A DNA stretch of 64,000 nucleotides, from assembly GCA_963717255.1 (NCBI GenBank), contig CAVQVT010000006.1, forward strand, positions 62,001 to 126,000. The letters run 5' to 3'. This stretch comes from CAIYQJ01 sp963717255. Its GTDB lineage: Bacteria > Chloroflexota > Limnocylindria > Limnocylindrales > CSP1-4. The notes beneath the pieces are model-generated. The model was not told where the DNA came from. It was given only the letters and a program-made list of their open reading frames with translations, and did no database searches. The first letter of the stretch is position 1, and every line of letters starts with the position of its first letter. A program made the translations under genes and the position numbers. Shown here one piece after another: positions 34,410 through 47,119 of this stretch.

Positions 34410-35589
34410 TCAGGCGTCCGAGCGCAGGAGGAGCGGCAGGCCCAGCCGGTCCGAGTACTGCGGGCGGAAGCGGTCCTCGTTGTACATGGTCGAGACGTCC
34501 ACCGTCCGCGGCGGGAGCGCCGGGTCGGGGAGCGCCACGTGCGCGTACCGGCCCTCGAGCACGGCCGTCATCCGGCCCTTCACGCCGTCGCGGATGAGGT
34601 CGAGCGCGATGTTCGCGTACGTGATCGCGACCATCTTGTCCAGCATGTCCGGCTCGCCCGACCGCAGGTCGTACGTGAGCTCGCTCGCGACCGCCTCCTC
34701 GCCGGAGAGCCGCCTGATCTGCTCCGCGAGCGCCTCGCCGACGTTCTCCTTGTGGCGGTGGCCGAACATGTCCGACCTCGCCGACGTCCCGCAGGGTGCC
34801 GCCGCGCCACATCGCGCCCTCGGCGACGATGACGACGGCATAGCGGCTCGGGTTGCTCTTCTTGTCCTCCACGAGGATCTCCACGAGGTGATCGAGGTCG
34901 AACGGCGCCTCCGGGATGAGGCAGCGCGTCGATGCGACGTACGACGTGTAGAGGGCGGTGAAGCCGGCGTCGCGCCCGAAGATCCGGAAGACGCCGATCC
35001 GCTCGTGCGAGCCGAGGGTGGAGCGCTGGCGCCCGATGAGCTCCGTCGCGCGCGCGACGGCCGTCGAGAACCCGATGCAGTACTCGGTCCCCTGGACGTC
35101 GTTGTCCATCGTCTTGGGGATGGCGATGAGGTTCACCCCGTTCGCGTCGAGGGTGCGCGCGAAGCTCAGGGTGTCGTCGCCGCCGATCGGGATGAGGTAG
35201 TCGACCTCGAGCGCGGCGAGGTTCTCGAGAACGACGGGTGTGAGGTCGTAGACGCCCTCGCTGACCTTCATCGAGGCCGCCCGCTCGGCCGAGAGGCTCG
35301 GCGGGAGGGCGCCCTCCTTCATCTTCCGGGGGTTCGTGCGGGAAGTGTGGAGCATCGTCCCGCCGGTCCGGTCGATCGTCCGCGTGTTGTTCCGGTCGAG
35401 CCGGATCGTGTAGAAGGGGTCGAGCTCCGGGCCGGCCTGCGTGTGGGTGAGGCCCTCCCACCCGCGCCGGATCCCGACGACTTCGTACCCGAGCTGGTCG
35501 GCGCCGTAGACGACGCTCTTGATGACGGAGTTGAGGCCGGGGACGTCGCCCCCGCCCGTGAGGATCCCGATCCGGCGCCTGCGAGCCAT
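34410..35589 (-). CDS. Phosphofructokinase, pyrophosphate-type signature (one frameshift)
   Basis: About 392 residues after removing one base near 34765-34795. GILTGGGDVPGLNSVI is the nucleotide/PPi loop, IGGDDTLSFA carries Asp where ATP enzymes have Gly, PKTMDNDV carries Lys where ATP enzymes have Gly, and IFGRDAGFTA completes the site. The GGDD plus PKT pair is the classical mark of PPi-dependent 6-phosphofructokinase, which works reversibly in glycolysis and gluconeogenesis. After the break MFGHRHKENVGEALAEQI and ALDLIRDGVKGRM continue the family. ATG 35589 has GGATGGAG upstream. Convergent with the hydroxyacid dehydrogenase. Confidence 0.85.
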
Positions 35590-35759
35590 CCGACGTCTCC
35601 ATCCATCCGGCCCGCGCCGCCGGCGGCGGCCGCGCGGGGTATTGGTCCGGTCCAATCCGACGCCGCCCATCCTAGCGCGCTGCGGCACCCGGTGGCATGG
35701 GCCGGGTGTCGCGCCGTCCGACGGGCGGCGACGCGCGGCGACGCGACGCGGCCGGGCCG

Positions 35760-35765
35760 TATCAT
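35760..35765 (+). promoter_or_regulatory. -10 box directly before the TadA-like gene (leaderless)
   Basis: TATCAT at 35760-35765 and the ATG at 35772 are only six bases apart, so transcription would start at the start codon. No clear -35. Confidence 0.45.
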
Positions 35766-35771
35766 CCGTCC

Positions 35772-36197
35772 ATGAACTACGAGCTCTTCATGGGCGAGGC
35801 CCTCGCGGAGGGGCGCGTCGCACTCGAGGCGGGCGAGTCCCCCGGCGCCGCCGTCGCGGTCCTCGACGAGGCGATGGTCGGCCGGGCCCATGACCAGGTG
35901 CGCGCGCTCGGCGACCCGACCGCCCACGCGGTCCTCGCCGTCCTGCGCGACGCCGCCCGCAGGCTCGGCCCCGAGCGGCTCGGGGAGCTCACGATCTTCA
36001 CGACCCAGGAGCCCTGCGCGATGTGCTCCGGCGCGCTCCTCGCCTGCGAGGTGGACGAGGTGGTGTACGCCGTCCCCGACGCCGACGCGGGCGCGGTGGC
36101 GACGGTCCTGCAGCGTGCCGGCGTCCGTGGGCCGAAGGTGGTGTCCGGGATCCGCCGCGACGAGGCCGAGGAGCTCCTGGCCGCCGCCCGCGCCTGA
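35772..36197 (+). CDS. TadA/CMP-deaminase-fold protein lacking the catalytic Glu
   Basis: 141 residues with the fold of tRNA adenosine deaminase: MNYELFMGEALAEGRVALEAGESPGAAVAV, the zinc motif QEPCAMCSGALLACEVDEVVYA, and DPTAHA. In active deaminases the first motif is HAE; here it is HAV (cac gcg gtc at about 35926-35934), so the proton-shuttling Glu is replaced by Val, and the usual Asn before it is also changed (RAHDQ). The zinc ligands His, Cys, Cys remain. It may be an inactive or repurposed member; the true tRNA deaminase would have to be elsewhere. The protein is otherwise intact and next to two tRNA-Ser genes. Confidence 0.8.
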   Translation: MNYELFMGEALAEGRVALEAGESPGAAVAVLDEAMVGRAHDQVRALGDPTAHAVLAVLRDAARRLGPERLGELTIFTTQEPCAMCSGALLACEVDEVVYAVPDADAGAVATVLQRAGVRGPKVVSGIRRDEAEELLAAARA

Positions 36198-36222
36198 TCC
36201 GCGGCCTCCTTCCGGGCCGCTC

Positions 36223-36231
36223 TGGTATCCT
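36223..36231 (+). promoter_or_regulatory. Extended -10 promoter for tRNA-Ser(CGA)
   Basis: TG-G-TATCCT at 36223-36231, seven bases before the tRNA 5' end. Confidence 0.5.
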
Positions 36232-36238
36232 CCCGCGC

Positions 36239-36324
<86 letters not shown>

Positions 36325-36383
36325 CCCGACCGCCCGGGAAGCGCCGTGGACTCGTGTCCGCGCCGCGCCGGGACGTCGCCCGC

Positions 36384-36471
36384 GGAGAGGTCGCCTAGTG
36401 GCCTAGGGCGCCGCACTGGAAATGCGGTATGGGGCAACCCATCGAGGGTTCAAATCCCTCCCTCTCCGCCA
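36384..36471 (+). tRNA. tRNA-Ser (anticodon GGA)
   Basis: Acceptor GGAGAGG (36384-36390) with CCTCTCC (36461-36467), discriminator G, encoded CCA, long variable arm, anticodon GGA. Reads UCC/UCU. Confidence 0.97.
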
Positions 36472-36556
36472 CCCTCCCCGGACGAACGCGGCCCGCTGTC
36501 CGCCATGGGCGTCCAGGGCCCCGGCCGCGACCCGACCGGGCCCCGGCCGGACCTGC

Positions 36557-36565
36557 TGCTATGAT
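36557..36565 (+). promoter_or_regulatory. Extended -10 promoter of SRP RNA
   Basis: TG-C-TATGAT at 36557-36565, six bases before the likely RNA start. Confidence 0.6.
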
Positions 36566-36570
36566 TCCCT

Positions 36571-36810
36571 GGCCGTGCTAGGCGGGGAACTAGCGGTGCC
36601 CTGTACCTGCAATCCGCTCCAGCAGGGCTGAATCCCCCCCCGAGGTCTCCGTCGTCGCGTGCCGACGTCCGGCGCGGTGTCGAGGGTCGGGTCCCGCGCA
36701 GCGGCGGATCGCGAACCGCGTCAGGTCCGGAAGGAAGCAGCGCTAAGCGACCACCGCCGGGTGCCGCGGCAAGGCCTGGCCTGAGCCGCTCCGGGCGCTG
36801 GGTTCGGTGG
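36571..36810 (+). ncRNA. ffs: Signal recognition particle RNA, large bacterial form
   Basis: The S domain tip GGTCCGGAAGGAAGCAGC (36724-36741) is the invariant SRP RNA helix 8 loop that binds Ffh. The 5' part GCCGTGCTAGGCGGGGAACT, then AGCGGTGCCCTGTACC, TGCAATCCGCTC and AGCAGGG form the Alu domain with its two loops, as in Bacillus scRNA; proteobacteria lack this. The RNA targets membrane proteins to the translocon. The 5' end follows the promoter; the 3' end is estimated from pairing with the 5' arm and may be off by 10-15 bases. Confidence 0.9.
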
Positions 36811-36881
36811 CGGACCGATCGACGGGGGGTGCACGGCATTTCGACCATCGCGTCCCCCGGCCCCGGCCGCGGAGGAGGTCC

Positions 36882-38609
36882 GTGAGCACGAACGCGCCGC
36901 ACAGGGCCATCTACCGCCGCTGGCGCTCCCAGACCTTCGAGCAGATCGTCGGCCAGGAGGCCACGGTCACCAGCCTGCGGAACGCGGTCCGGAGCGGGCG
37001 CCTGGCGCATGGCCTGCTCTTCGTGGGGCCGCGCGGGACGGGCAAGACCTCCACCGCCCGCATCGTGGCGAAGGCGGTGAACTGCCTCGCGCCGGTGGAC
37101 GGCGAGCCGGACGACGTCTGCGAGCCCTGCGTCGAGATCCGCGAGGGGCGCGCGCTCGACGTCGTCGAGATGGATGCCGCGTCGAACAACAAGGTGGACG
37201 ACATGCGGGAGTTCCTCCCGCGCGTCTGGACCGCCCCCTCGTCGCTCCGCCGGAAGGTGTTCATCGTCGACGAGGTCCAGCGGATCAAGGAGGGCTGGGA
37301 CGTCCTCCTCAAGACGCTCGAGGAGCCGCCGGATCACGTCGTCTTCATCTTCTGCACGACCGACGCCGGCGGGGTCCGCCCGGCCGTCCTCTCGCGGCTC
37401 CAGCGGTTCGACTTCACCCGGCTGACCGAGCCCCAGATCACCGGCAAGCTCCGGACGATCCTGGCGGCCGACGGGCGGGAAGCCGACGCCGACGCGATCG
37501 CCCTCCTCGCGCGCCTCGCGGACGGGGGCATGCGCGACGCCGAGTCGATGCTCGACCAGCTGCTCTCCGGCGGTGACGAGCGGCTCACGGCCGCCCGCGT
37601 GCGCGACCAGCTGGGCCTCGCGGACGAGGAGGCGGTGGCGACGTTCCTCGCGGCCCTGGTCGGCGGCGACCCGCTGCCGGGGATCGGGGTGCTCGACGCG
37701 CTCGACGAGCGCGGCCGCGACCTGCGGGCGTTCATGGACCAGTGCGTGGACGCACTCCGGCTCGCGATCGTGGCGTCCCTCGGGCCGGCGGCCGGTCGCG
37801 GCGCGGTCCCGCTCGGCGACCGGCCGCCGGCGTCGCTCGCGGCCGCGGCCCGGCGCCTCGTCGCGGTGGACCCCGCCCGCGTGGGGCGGGGCGGCCTGCG
37901 GTTCGAGCTCGAGCTCGCGCTCCTCGCTGCGGGCACGGCCGCCGCAGCCGGTCGCGAGCGCGCGGACGCACCGGCTTCCGGGGCCGCGGGTGACCGGCGT
38001 GACCGGTGGGCGACCGGGCGACGGCGGGCCCACGCTCCGCCCGCCTCCCGCCCGCCCTCAGGTCGCGAGCCCGCCCGGGCGGCTCGCCGCCCGCCCGCCC
38101 CGCGCGGCGGTCCGCGGCCCGGCGCGTCCGAGCCGACGCCGCCGCCGCGGGCTCGCCCGCCCGCCGGCGCGCCGCGCCCGGACCCGTCCGCGCCGGCTGC
38201 CGCGCACGATCGCCCGGTGACACCGCCCGGCGCCGCGCCGGCCGACTCGGCCGCGCCGATCGACCTGGACGCGGTCATCGCCGCGTGGCCGGAGATCGTC
38301 GCGATCGTCGGCGAGAACCCGCCGGCGAAGCCGATCATCATCGCCTGCGCCCCGATCGCGGTCGACGACGGGGTCGTCACGGTGGCGTTCCCCGAGGCGC
38401 AGAGCTTCCTCCGGGAGCGCGCGGAGAAGCGCCGGGAGGTCATCGAGCGCGGATTCGACGCGGCCCTCGGCCGGCGCGTCGGGGTCCGCTTCGTCACCTC
38501 GAACGTCGTGCCGGCCATGCCGTCGGAGGAGCGTGACGCCGAGCGCCTGCTGGCCGAGGCTCGCCGCATCTTCGCCGATGAGATCGCCGGGATCGCCGAC
38601 GTCGAGTGA
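36882..38609 (+). CDS. dnaX: DNA polymerase III subunit gamma/tau
   Basis: 575 residues. Clamp-loader ATPase that loads the sliding clamp at the replication fork. Visible: YRRWRSQTFEQIVGQE, GPRGTGKTSTARIVAKAVNC (P-loop about 49-56), VVEMDAASNNKVDDMRE, KVFIVDEVQRIKEGW (the Walker B region, usually DEVHML), LKTLEEPPDHVVFIFCTT and the SRLQRFDF sensor. The zinc finger normally has four Cys; here the second is Asp (EPDDVCEPC), so only three remain. After residue 355 a Pro/Ala/Arg-rich linker leads to a C-terminal DnaX-type fold (AWPEIVAIVGEN). GTG 36882 follows GGAGGAGG. It is followed by ybaB and recR as in many bacteria. Confidence 0.95.
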   Translation: MSTNAPHRAIYRRWRSQTFEQIVGQEATVTSLRNAVRSGRLAHGLLFVGPRGTGKTSTARIVAKAVNCLAPVDGEPDDVCEPCVEIREGRALDVVEMDAASNNKVDDMREFLPRVWTAPSSLRRKVFIVDEVQRIKEGWDVLLKTLEEPPDHVVFIFCTTDAGGVRPAVLSRLQRFDFTRLTEPQITGKLRTILAADGREADADAIALLARLADGGMRDAESMLDQLLSGGDERLTAARVRDQLGLADEEAVATFLAALVGGDPLPGIGVLDALDERGRDLRAFMDQCVDALRLAIVASLGPAAGRGAVPLGDRPPASLAAAARRLVAVDPARVGRGGLRFELELALLAAGTAAAAGRERADAPASGAAGDRRDRWATGRRRAHAPPASRPPSGREPARAARRPPAPRGGPRPGASEPTPPPRARPPAGAPRPDPSAPAAAHDRPVTPPGAAPADSAAPIDLDAVIAAWPEIVAIVGENPPAKPIIIACAPIAVDDGVVTVAFPEAQSFLRERAEKRREVIERGFDAALGRRVGVRFVTSNVVPAMPSEERDAERLLAEARRIFADEIAGIADVE

Positions 38610-38762
38610 CGTCGGCCCGGGGACTCTCGACGCCGGGCCGCGTTGCGCCCGGCGCCCGTCTCGCGGCCGTGAGCTCGTGCAGGCCATCGCCGGCTCGGGC
38701 AGACTGGTCGGGCCCACGGCGCGCCCCGTCACCCGCGCCCGACCGGCGAGGGAGGATCACCC

Positions 38763-39068
38763 ATGAGCATGGCCAACCTCCAGCGGATGGCCCAGCAGAT
38801 GCAGCGCGACATGGCGCGTGTCCAGGCCGAGCTCGACGGCGCGGTCGTCGAGGGGTCGGCGGGCGGCGGCGTGGTCCGCGCGACCGCCAGCGGCAAGCAG
38901 GAGATCCTTGCGATCGTCATCGACCCGTCCGCCGTCGACCCGGACGACGTCGAGATGCTCCAGGACCTGGTGCTCACGGCCGTGAACGACGCACTCCGCG
39001 CCTCGCGCGACCTCGCCGAACAGAAGATGGCCGCGGTGACCGGCGGCCTCCGCATCCCCGGGATGTAG
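38763..39068 (+). CDS. Nucleoid-associated protein, YbaB/EbfC family
   Basis: 101 residues, the family's usual size. NLQRMAQQMQRDMARVQAELDG forms the N-terminal helix; VVRATASGKQEILAIVIDP and the helix DVEMLQDLVLTAVNDAL follow. The protein dimerises with helices like tweezers and binds DNA. It sits between dnaX and recR, the classical order. ATG 38763 follows GGGAGGA. Confidence 0.94.
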   Translation: MSMANLQRMAQQMQRDMARVQAELDGAVVEGSAGGGVVRATASGKQEILAIVIDPSAVDPDDVEMLQDLVLTAVNDALRASRDLAEQKMAAVTGGLRIPGM

Positions 39069-39075
39069 GTCCCGC

Positions 39076-39696
39076 GTGCCCGCGCCCCTGATCGAGCCCG
39101 TCAGCCGCCTCATCGAGGCCTTCGCCCGCCTCCCGGGGATCGGCCCCAAGACGGCCCAGCGGCTCACGTTCCACATCCTGCGAGCGCCCGAGGCCGAGGC
39201 GCGAGCCCTCGCGGCGGCCCTCGTCGCCGTCCGCGACGAGGTCGTCTTCTGCGAGCGCTGCTTCAACATCAGCGAAGCGCCCGTCTGTGCGATCTGCTCG
39301 GACCCGGGCCGCGATGCGACGCGCCTCTGCGTCGTCGAGGAGCCGCTCGACGTCCTCGCGATCGAGCGGACCGGCGAGTTCCGCGGCGTCTACCATGTCC
39401 TCCACGGCGCCATCTCGCCGATCGACGGGATCGGGCCGGACCGCCTCCGCGTCGCCGAGCTGCTCGCCCGCGCGTCCGGGCGAGCAGCGGAAGGCGCGCC
39501 GTTCGACGAGGTCATCATGGCCACGAACCCGACGCTCGAAGGTGAGGCGACGGCCATGTACATCGCCGAGCGCCTCTCGTCGTCGGTCGGGTCGGTGACG
39601 CGGATCGCGCGCGGCATCCCGGTGGGCGGAGACCTGGAGTACGCCGACGATGTGACGCTGGTCCGGTCCCTCCAGGGCCGCCGGGCGATGGGCTGA
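39076..39696 (+). CDS. recR: Recombination protein RecR
   Basis: 206 residues. Helix-hairpin-helix FARLPGIGPKTAQRL, the complete Cys4 zinc finger CERCFNISEAPVCAIC, and the Toprim segment (LCVVEEPLDVLAIE, GVYHVLHGAISPIDGIGP, EVIMATNPTLEGEATAMYI). RecR with RecO loads RecA at gapped DNA. GTG 39076 is 7 bases after the ybaB stop. Confidence 0.96.
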   Translation: MPAPLIEPVSRLIEAFARLPGIGPKTAQRLTFHILRAPEAEARALAAALVAVRDEVVFCERCFNISEAPVCAICSDPGRDATRLCVVEEPLDVLAIERTGEFRGVYHVLHGAISPIDGIGPDRLRVAELLARASGRAAEGAPFDEVIMATNPTLEGEATAMYIAERLSSSVGSVTRIARGIPVGGDLEYADDVTLVRSLQGRRAMG

Positions 39697-39700
39697 CCCG

Positions 39701-39886
39701 ATGAGCTACCTGGTCAACGAGATCCTGCTCCGCCTTGCGAAGGCCATCGCCGCCCTCGTCGTCGCGGTCGTCCTGTGGGTCGTGCTGGTCGCCGTCGCCG
39801 GCGCGACGCCCTCGGTGGAGCTGGCGCTCCTCTGCTGGCTGTCCGGGGCGGCCTTCATCCTGCTCGTGGAGAGCAGCCCCATCTGA
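39701..39886 (+). CDS. Small two-helix membrane protein
   Basis: 61 residues, 4 bases after the recR stop. Two hydrophobic helices (IAALVVAVVLWVVLVAVAGA and LALLCWLSGAAFILLVES). Not recognised; the tight spacing argues that it is translated as the last gene of the dnaX-recR operon. Confidence 0.55.
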   Translation: MSYLVNEILLRLAKAIAALVVAVVLWVVLVAVAGATPSVELALLCWLSGAAFILLVESSPI

Positions 39887-40037
39887 CTCCGGCACCGGTC
39901 GCCTGCCCGTGCCGACGCGCACCGGGCGGGTCCCGTCGGGCGGGCCGCTCCGGTCGCGGAGGGGCCGCCGCGCGACCCCGGCGGCGGCTCCCGGCAGCGT
40001 CCCCCGTCCTTCGTCCCGCCCGTCGGCTCACCGCGGT
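39887..40037. other. Gene-free spacer before the rRNA promoter
   Basis: GC-rich spacer between the recR operon and the rrn promoter region with no frame that looks coding. Confidence 0.5.
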
Positions 40038-40066
40038 TTGACGCCCCACCGCAGCCCCGGTATCAT
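40038..40066 (+). promoter_or_regulatory. rRNA promoter P1
   Basis: TTGACG (40038-40043), 17-base spacer, TATCAT (40061-40066): the best sigma-70-type match of the window. Confidence 0.78.
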
Positions 40067-40134
40067 CCGCCTTCGCGTGCGGCTCCGGCCGCTGCGCGAC
40101 CCCCCGACCGGGACGGGCGCCGCGAGAGCGGCGT

Positions 40135-40163
40135 TTGACAGTGGGCGCGCGACACCTCAAACT
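40135..40163 (+). promoter_or_regulatory. Possible rRNA promoter P2
   Basis: A perfect TTGACA (40135-40140), 17-base spacer, weak CAAACT (40158-40163). Confidence 0.5.
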
Positions 40164-40194
40164 TGGGGGTCGCGCCCGCCCTCGGAGCCGGGTC

Positions 40195-40229
40195 GCTGCA
40201 CCTTGACAACTGAAGAGTGACAGGAGATC
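40195..40229 (+). other. 16S rRNA processing stem, 5' arm
   Basis: 40195-40207 pairs perfectly with 41990-42002 (13 bp) and 40211-40229 with 41968-41986 (19 bp). The long stem closes the 16S precursor and is the expected RNase III substrate. Confidence 0.85.
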
Positions 40230-40290
40230 CGGTAAGGACCTGCGAGCGGGCAAACCTCGGACGAAGTCGCGATCGCGAGATCGCGCATTT

Positions 40291-41793
<1,503 letters not shown>

Positions 41794-41967
41794 GGGAGAT
41801 CCGAGTCGAGATCCACGGGTGTGATCTCGGCGTTGAAGGCTCCTATGGTTGATCGCGCGAGCGTCGCGCCCCCCTCGTCGGGTGGGGCGCGCCGAACCGT
41901 CCTCCGGGGCGGATCGGAGCTCGGATCGCGACCCGACGAACACACCCACCGCACGCGGGAACCCCGC

Positions 41968-42002
41968 GATCTCCTGTCACTCTTCACGGGTCAAGGTGCA
42001 GC
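41968..42002 (+). other. 16S rRNA processing stem, 3' arm
   Basis: Pairs with 40195-40229 on the other side of 16S. Confidence 0.85.
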
Positions 42003-42047
42003 CGCCGGCGCGACCTCGCGTCGTTCGGGCGGCGCGAACCGGCCCCC

Positions 42048-42124
42048 GGGCGACTAGCTCAGCTGGTTAGAGCGCTGCCCTGATAAGGCAGAGGTCACTG
42101 GTTCGAGTCCAGTGTCGCCCACCA
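42048..42124 (+). tRNA. tRNA-Ile (anticodon GAT)
   Basis: Acceptor GGGCGAC (42048-42054) with GTCGCCC (42114-42120), discriminator A, encoded CCA, anticodon GAT. In the 16S-23S spacer. Confidence 0.97.
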
Positions 42125-42133
42125 TCCCGGCCT

Positions 42134-42209
42134 GGGGACGTAGCTCAGCTGGAAGAGCATCTCCTTTGCAAGGAGAGGGTCAGGAGTTCGAGTCTCCTCG
42201 TCTCCACCA
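42134..42209 (+). tRNA. tRNA-Ala (anticodon TGC)
   Basis: Acceptor GGGGACG (42134-42140) with CGTCTCC (42199-42205), discriminator A, encoded CCA, anticodon TGC. Ten bases after tRNA-Ile. Confidence 0.97.
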
Positions 42210-42479
42210 TCCCCCGCCCGGGAGCAGAACAACCGATAGCCGCGGACCACGGGTCCGCCCCCGTCGCGAGAGCCTCGGGGCCGCTCACTCGCCATCGCCG
42301 TCTGATCAGTGCGCTCCGCGGGAGCCCACCGACCAGCACGACGCTGGGACCGGCCGTCAGGCCGGCGAGACCCGCCTCCGGGCGGGTCGCACCTTCACAA
42401 GTGGATATGCATCGGCAATCGAAACAACGATTTCGCCGTGAACAAAGGTGTGATCCCGGACACCTCACGTCTCCGACCT

Positions 42480-42498
42480 CTTGGTCAGGAGCCGTGGG
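42480..42498 (+). other. 23S rRNA processing stem, 5' arm
   Basis: 42480-42498 pairs continuously, with several G-T pairs, with 45566-45584, extending the terminal helix of 23S. Confidence 0.75.
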
Positions 42499-45565
<3,067 letters not shown>

Positions 45566-45698
45566 TCTACGGCTTTTGGCCAAGTGGCCGGAAGCACGGG
45601 ATCACCGGCGCCGTGAGGCGCCGCGTCACACGAGATCGTTTCTTCGACGCCGCACCCTCGGGGTCGCGGTCGCTGCCGATGCGGATCCACGAGAAGGA

Positions 45699-45816
<118 letters not shown>

Positions 45817-45902
45817 TCCTTTTCCTTTTCCGACGGTGCCGCCGCATACTGCACTGCCGACGGTCCGGCGCGTGATCCGGGGCCTCCAGGCGCTGGGGCC
45901 GG

Positions 45903-45908
45903 TATCCT
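45903..45908 (+). promoter_or_regulatory. -10 box directly before the LysM gene (leaderless)
   Basis: TATCCT at 45903-45908, six bases before the GTG at 45915; no Shine-Dalgarno sequence. Confidence 0.45.
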
Positions 45909-45914
45909 GACCGA

Positions 45915-46832
45915 GTGACCACCCCGTCCGGCCCGAGCGAGGCGGCGTTCCGCGCCGAGGGCCCCCAGCGCGTCTCCCCGGCCGACGCCCCGGACCCGGC
46001 CGACGCCCCGGACCCGGGTGCGGAGGTCGGTCTTCGGCTCGCCGACGGCACCGTCGCTGACGACGGCGGCGGCGGCGACGCAGAGGCGGCGGTGGAGCCG
46101 CGGCCGGACGACGCGCCGCCCCCGGCGTGCCCGTACCTGGCCGCTGCCGGCGGCTGGCGTTCGACGGGCGCTGCGCGCGAGCACCGGTGCACGGCGCTCG
46201 ATCCCGCCGCGGCCATCGCGCTGGAGAAGCAGCGCCGGCTCTGCCTCGTCGCCCCGCACCGCACCTGCCCGACGTACGTCGCCGCGCGCGCCGCGCGGGA
46301 GCAGGCGCTGGCGGGTCTGCCGGCCGGGTGGACGCCCGGGCGGCGGCTCGTCCGGACCGCGCCGGTCGTCATCGAGGCCGCGCCTCGACGCCGGACGATC
46401 CCCGGCTCGCTCGGCTCCCAGAGGCTCGCCGAGGGCGCGGTGGCCGTCATGGCCCTCGTGGTCGTCGTCCTGGTGGGCTCGCGGATCGTCGGGGGCGCCG
46501 CGCCGGAGCCGACCTCGAAGCCGACCCCGGCGGCCACCACCGGGCCGGTCGCGTCCGAGGTGGTCGGAGTCGGGTCCGCCTCGCCGTCGCCGCCCGCGGC
46601 GTCCGCCTCGCCGTCGCCGGCCGCGAGCCCGGCGGCCACATCGTCAGCCGAGGCCTCGTCCGAGCCGAGCCCGTCCGCTTCGGCCGCGAAGCGGACGTAC
46701 ACGGTGAGGAGCGGGGACACGCTCTCCGGGATCGGGGCCAAGTTCGGCGTCACGTGGCAGGCCATCGCGAAGGCGAACAAGATCAAGTCGCCGTACCGGA
46801 TCGTCCGCGGCCAGGTGCTGGTGATCCCGTAG
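45915..46832 (+). CDS. LysM-domain membrane protein with N-terminal Cys/His cluster
   Basis: 305 residues. Residues about 70-125 hold a compact Cys/His cluster: ACPYL, EHRCTALDP, RRLCLVAPHRTCPTYVAA. This pattern recurs in LysM-type proteins of Chloroflexota as I remember them, with no known function; it looks like a metal or Fe-S site on the cytoplasmic side. Then come a basic linker, one membrane helix (AVMALVVVVLVGSRIVGG, about 176-193), a Pro/Ser/Ala stalk and a C-terminal LysM module (TYTVRSGDTLSGIGAKFGV ... IRGQVLVIP-like end) for binding peptidoglycan. GTG 45915 follows a -10 box directly, so the mRNA is probably leaderless. Confidence 0.8.
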   Translation: MTTPSGPSEAAFRAEGPQRVSPADAPDPADAPDPGAEVGLRLADGTVADDGGGGDAEAAVEPRPDDAPPPACPYLAAAGGWRSTGAAREHRCTALDPAAAIALEKQRRLCLVAPHRTCPTYVAARAAREQALAGLPAGWTPGRRLVRTAPVVIEAAPRRRTIPGSLGSQRLAEGAVAVMALVVVVLVGSRIVGGAAPEPTSKPTPAATTGPVASEVVGVGSASPSPPAASASPSPAASPAATSSAEASSEPSPSASAAKRTYTVRSGDTLSGIGAKFGVTWQAIAKANKIKSPYRIVRGQVLVIP

Positions 46833-46945
46833 GGCGGTCGAGCGGCGGCCGGCCGGCCGCCGGGGCATCCTCCACCCCGGACCGTCGCCGCGTTCGCCGT
46901 GGCGGGCCGCACCCCGTTGATCCCCCGGGTGCGCGCGCACGCGTG

Positions 46946-46954
46946 TGCTAGACT
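46946..46954 (+). promoter_or_regulatory. Extended -10 promoter of rpsA
   Basis: TG-C-TAGACT at 46946-46954; the leader is then about 160 bases. No -35 at a proper distance. Confidence 0.5.
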
Positions 46955-47119
46955 GCCACGGCCCTGCCCGGGTCACCGAGGCGTCGCCGTGCGACGCCCG
47001 CAGCGGTCTTCCGCCCCCGTCGCCGGCTTTGCGGCTCGCCGAGGGTGGTCGACGCGCCGGCCCCGCGCGATGGGCGGACCAGTCCAAGCAGGAGACCACG
47101 AGAGTTGACCGAGGAGCAG

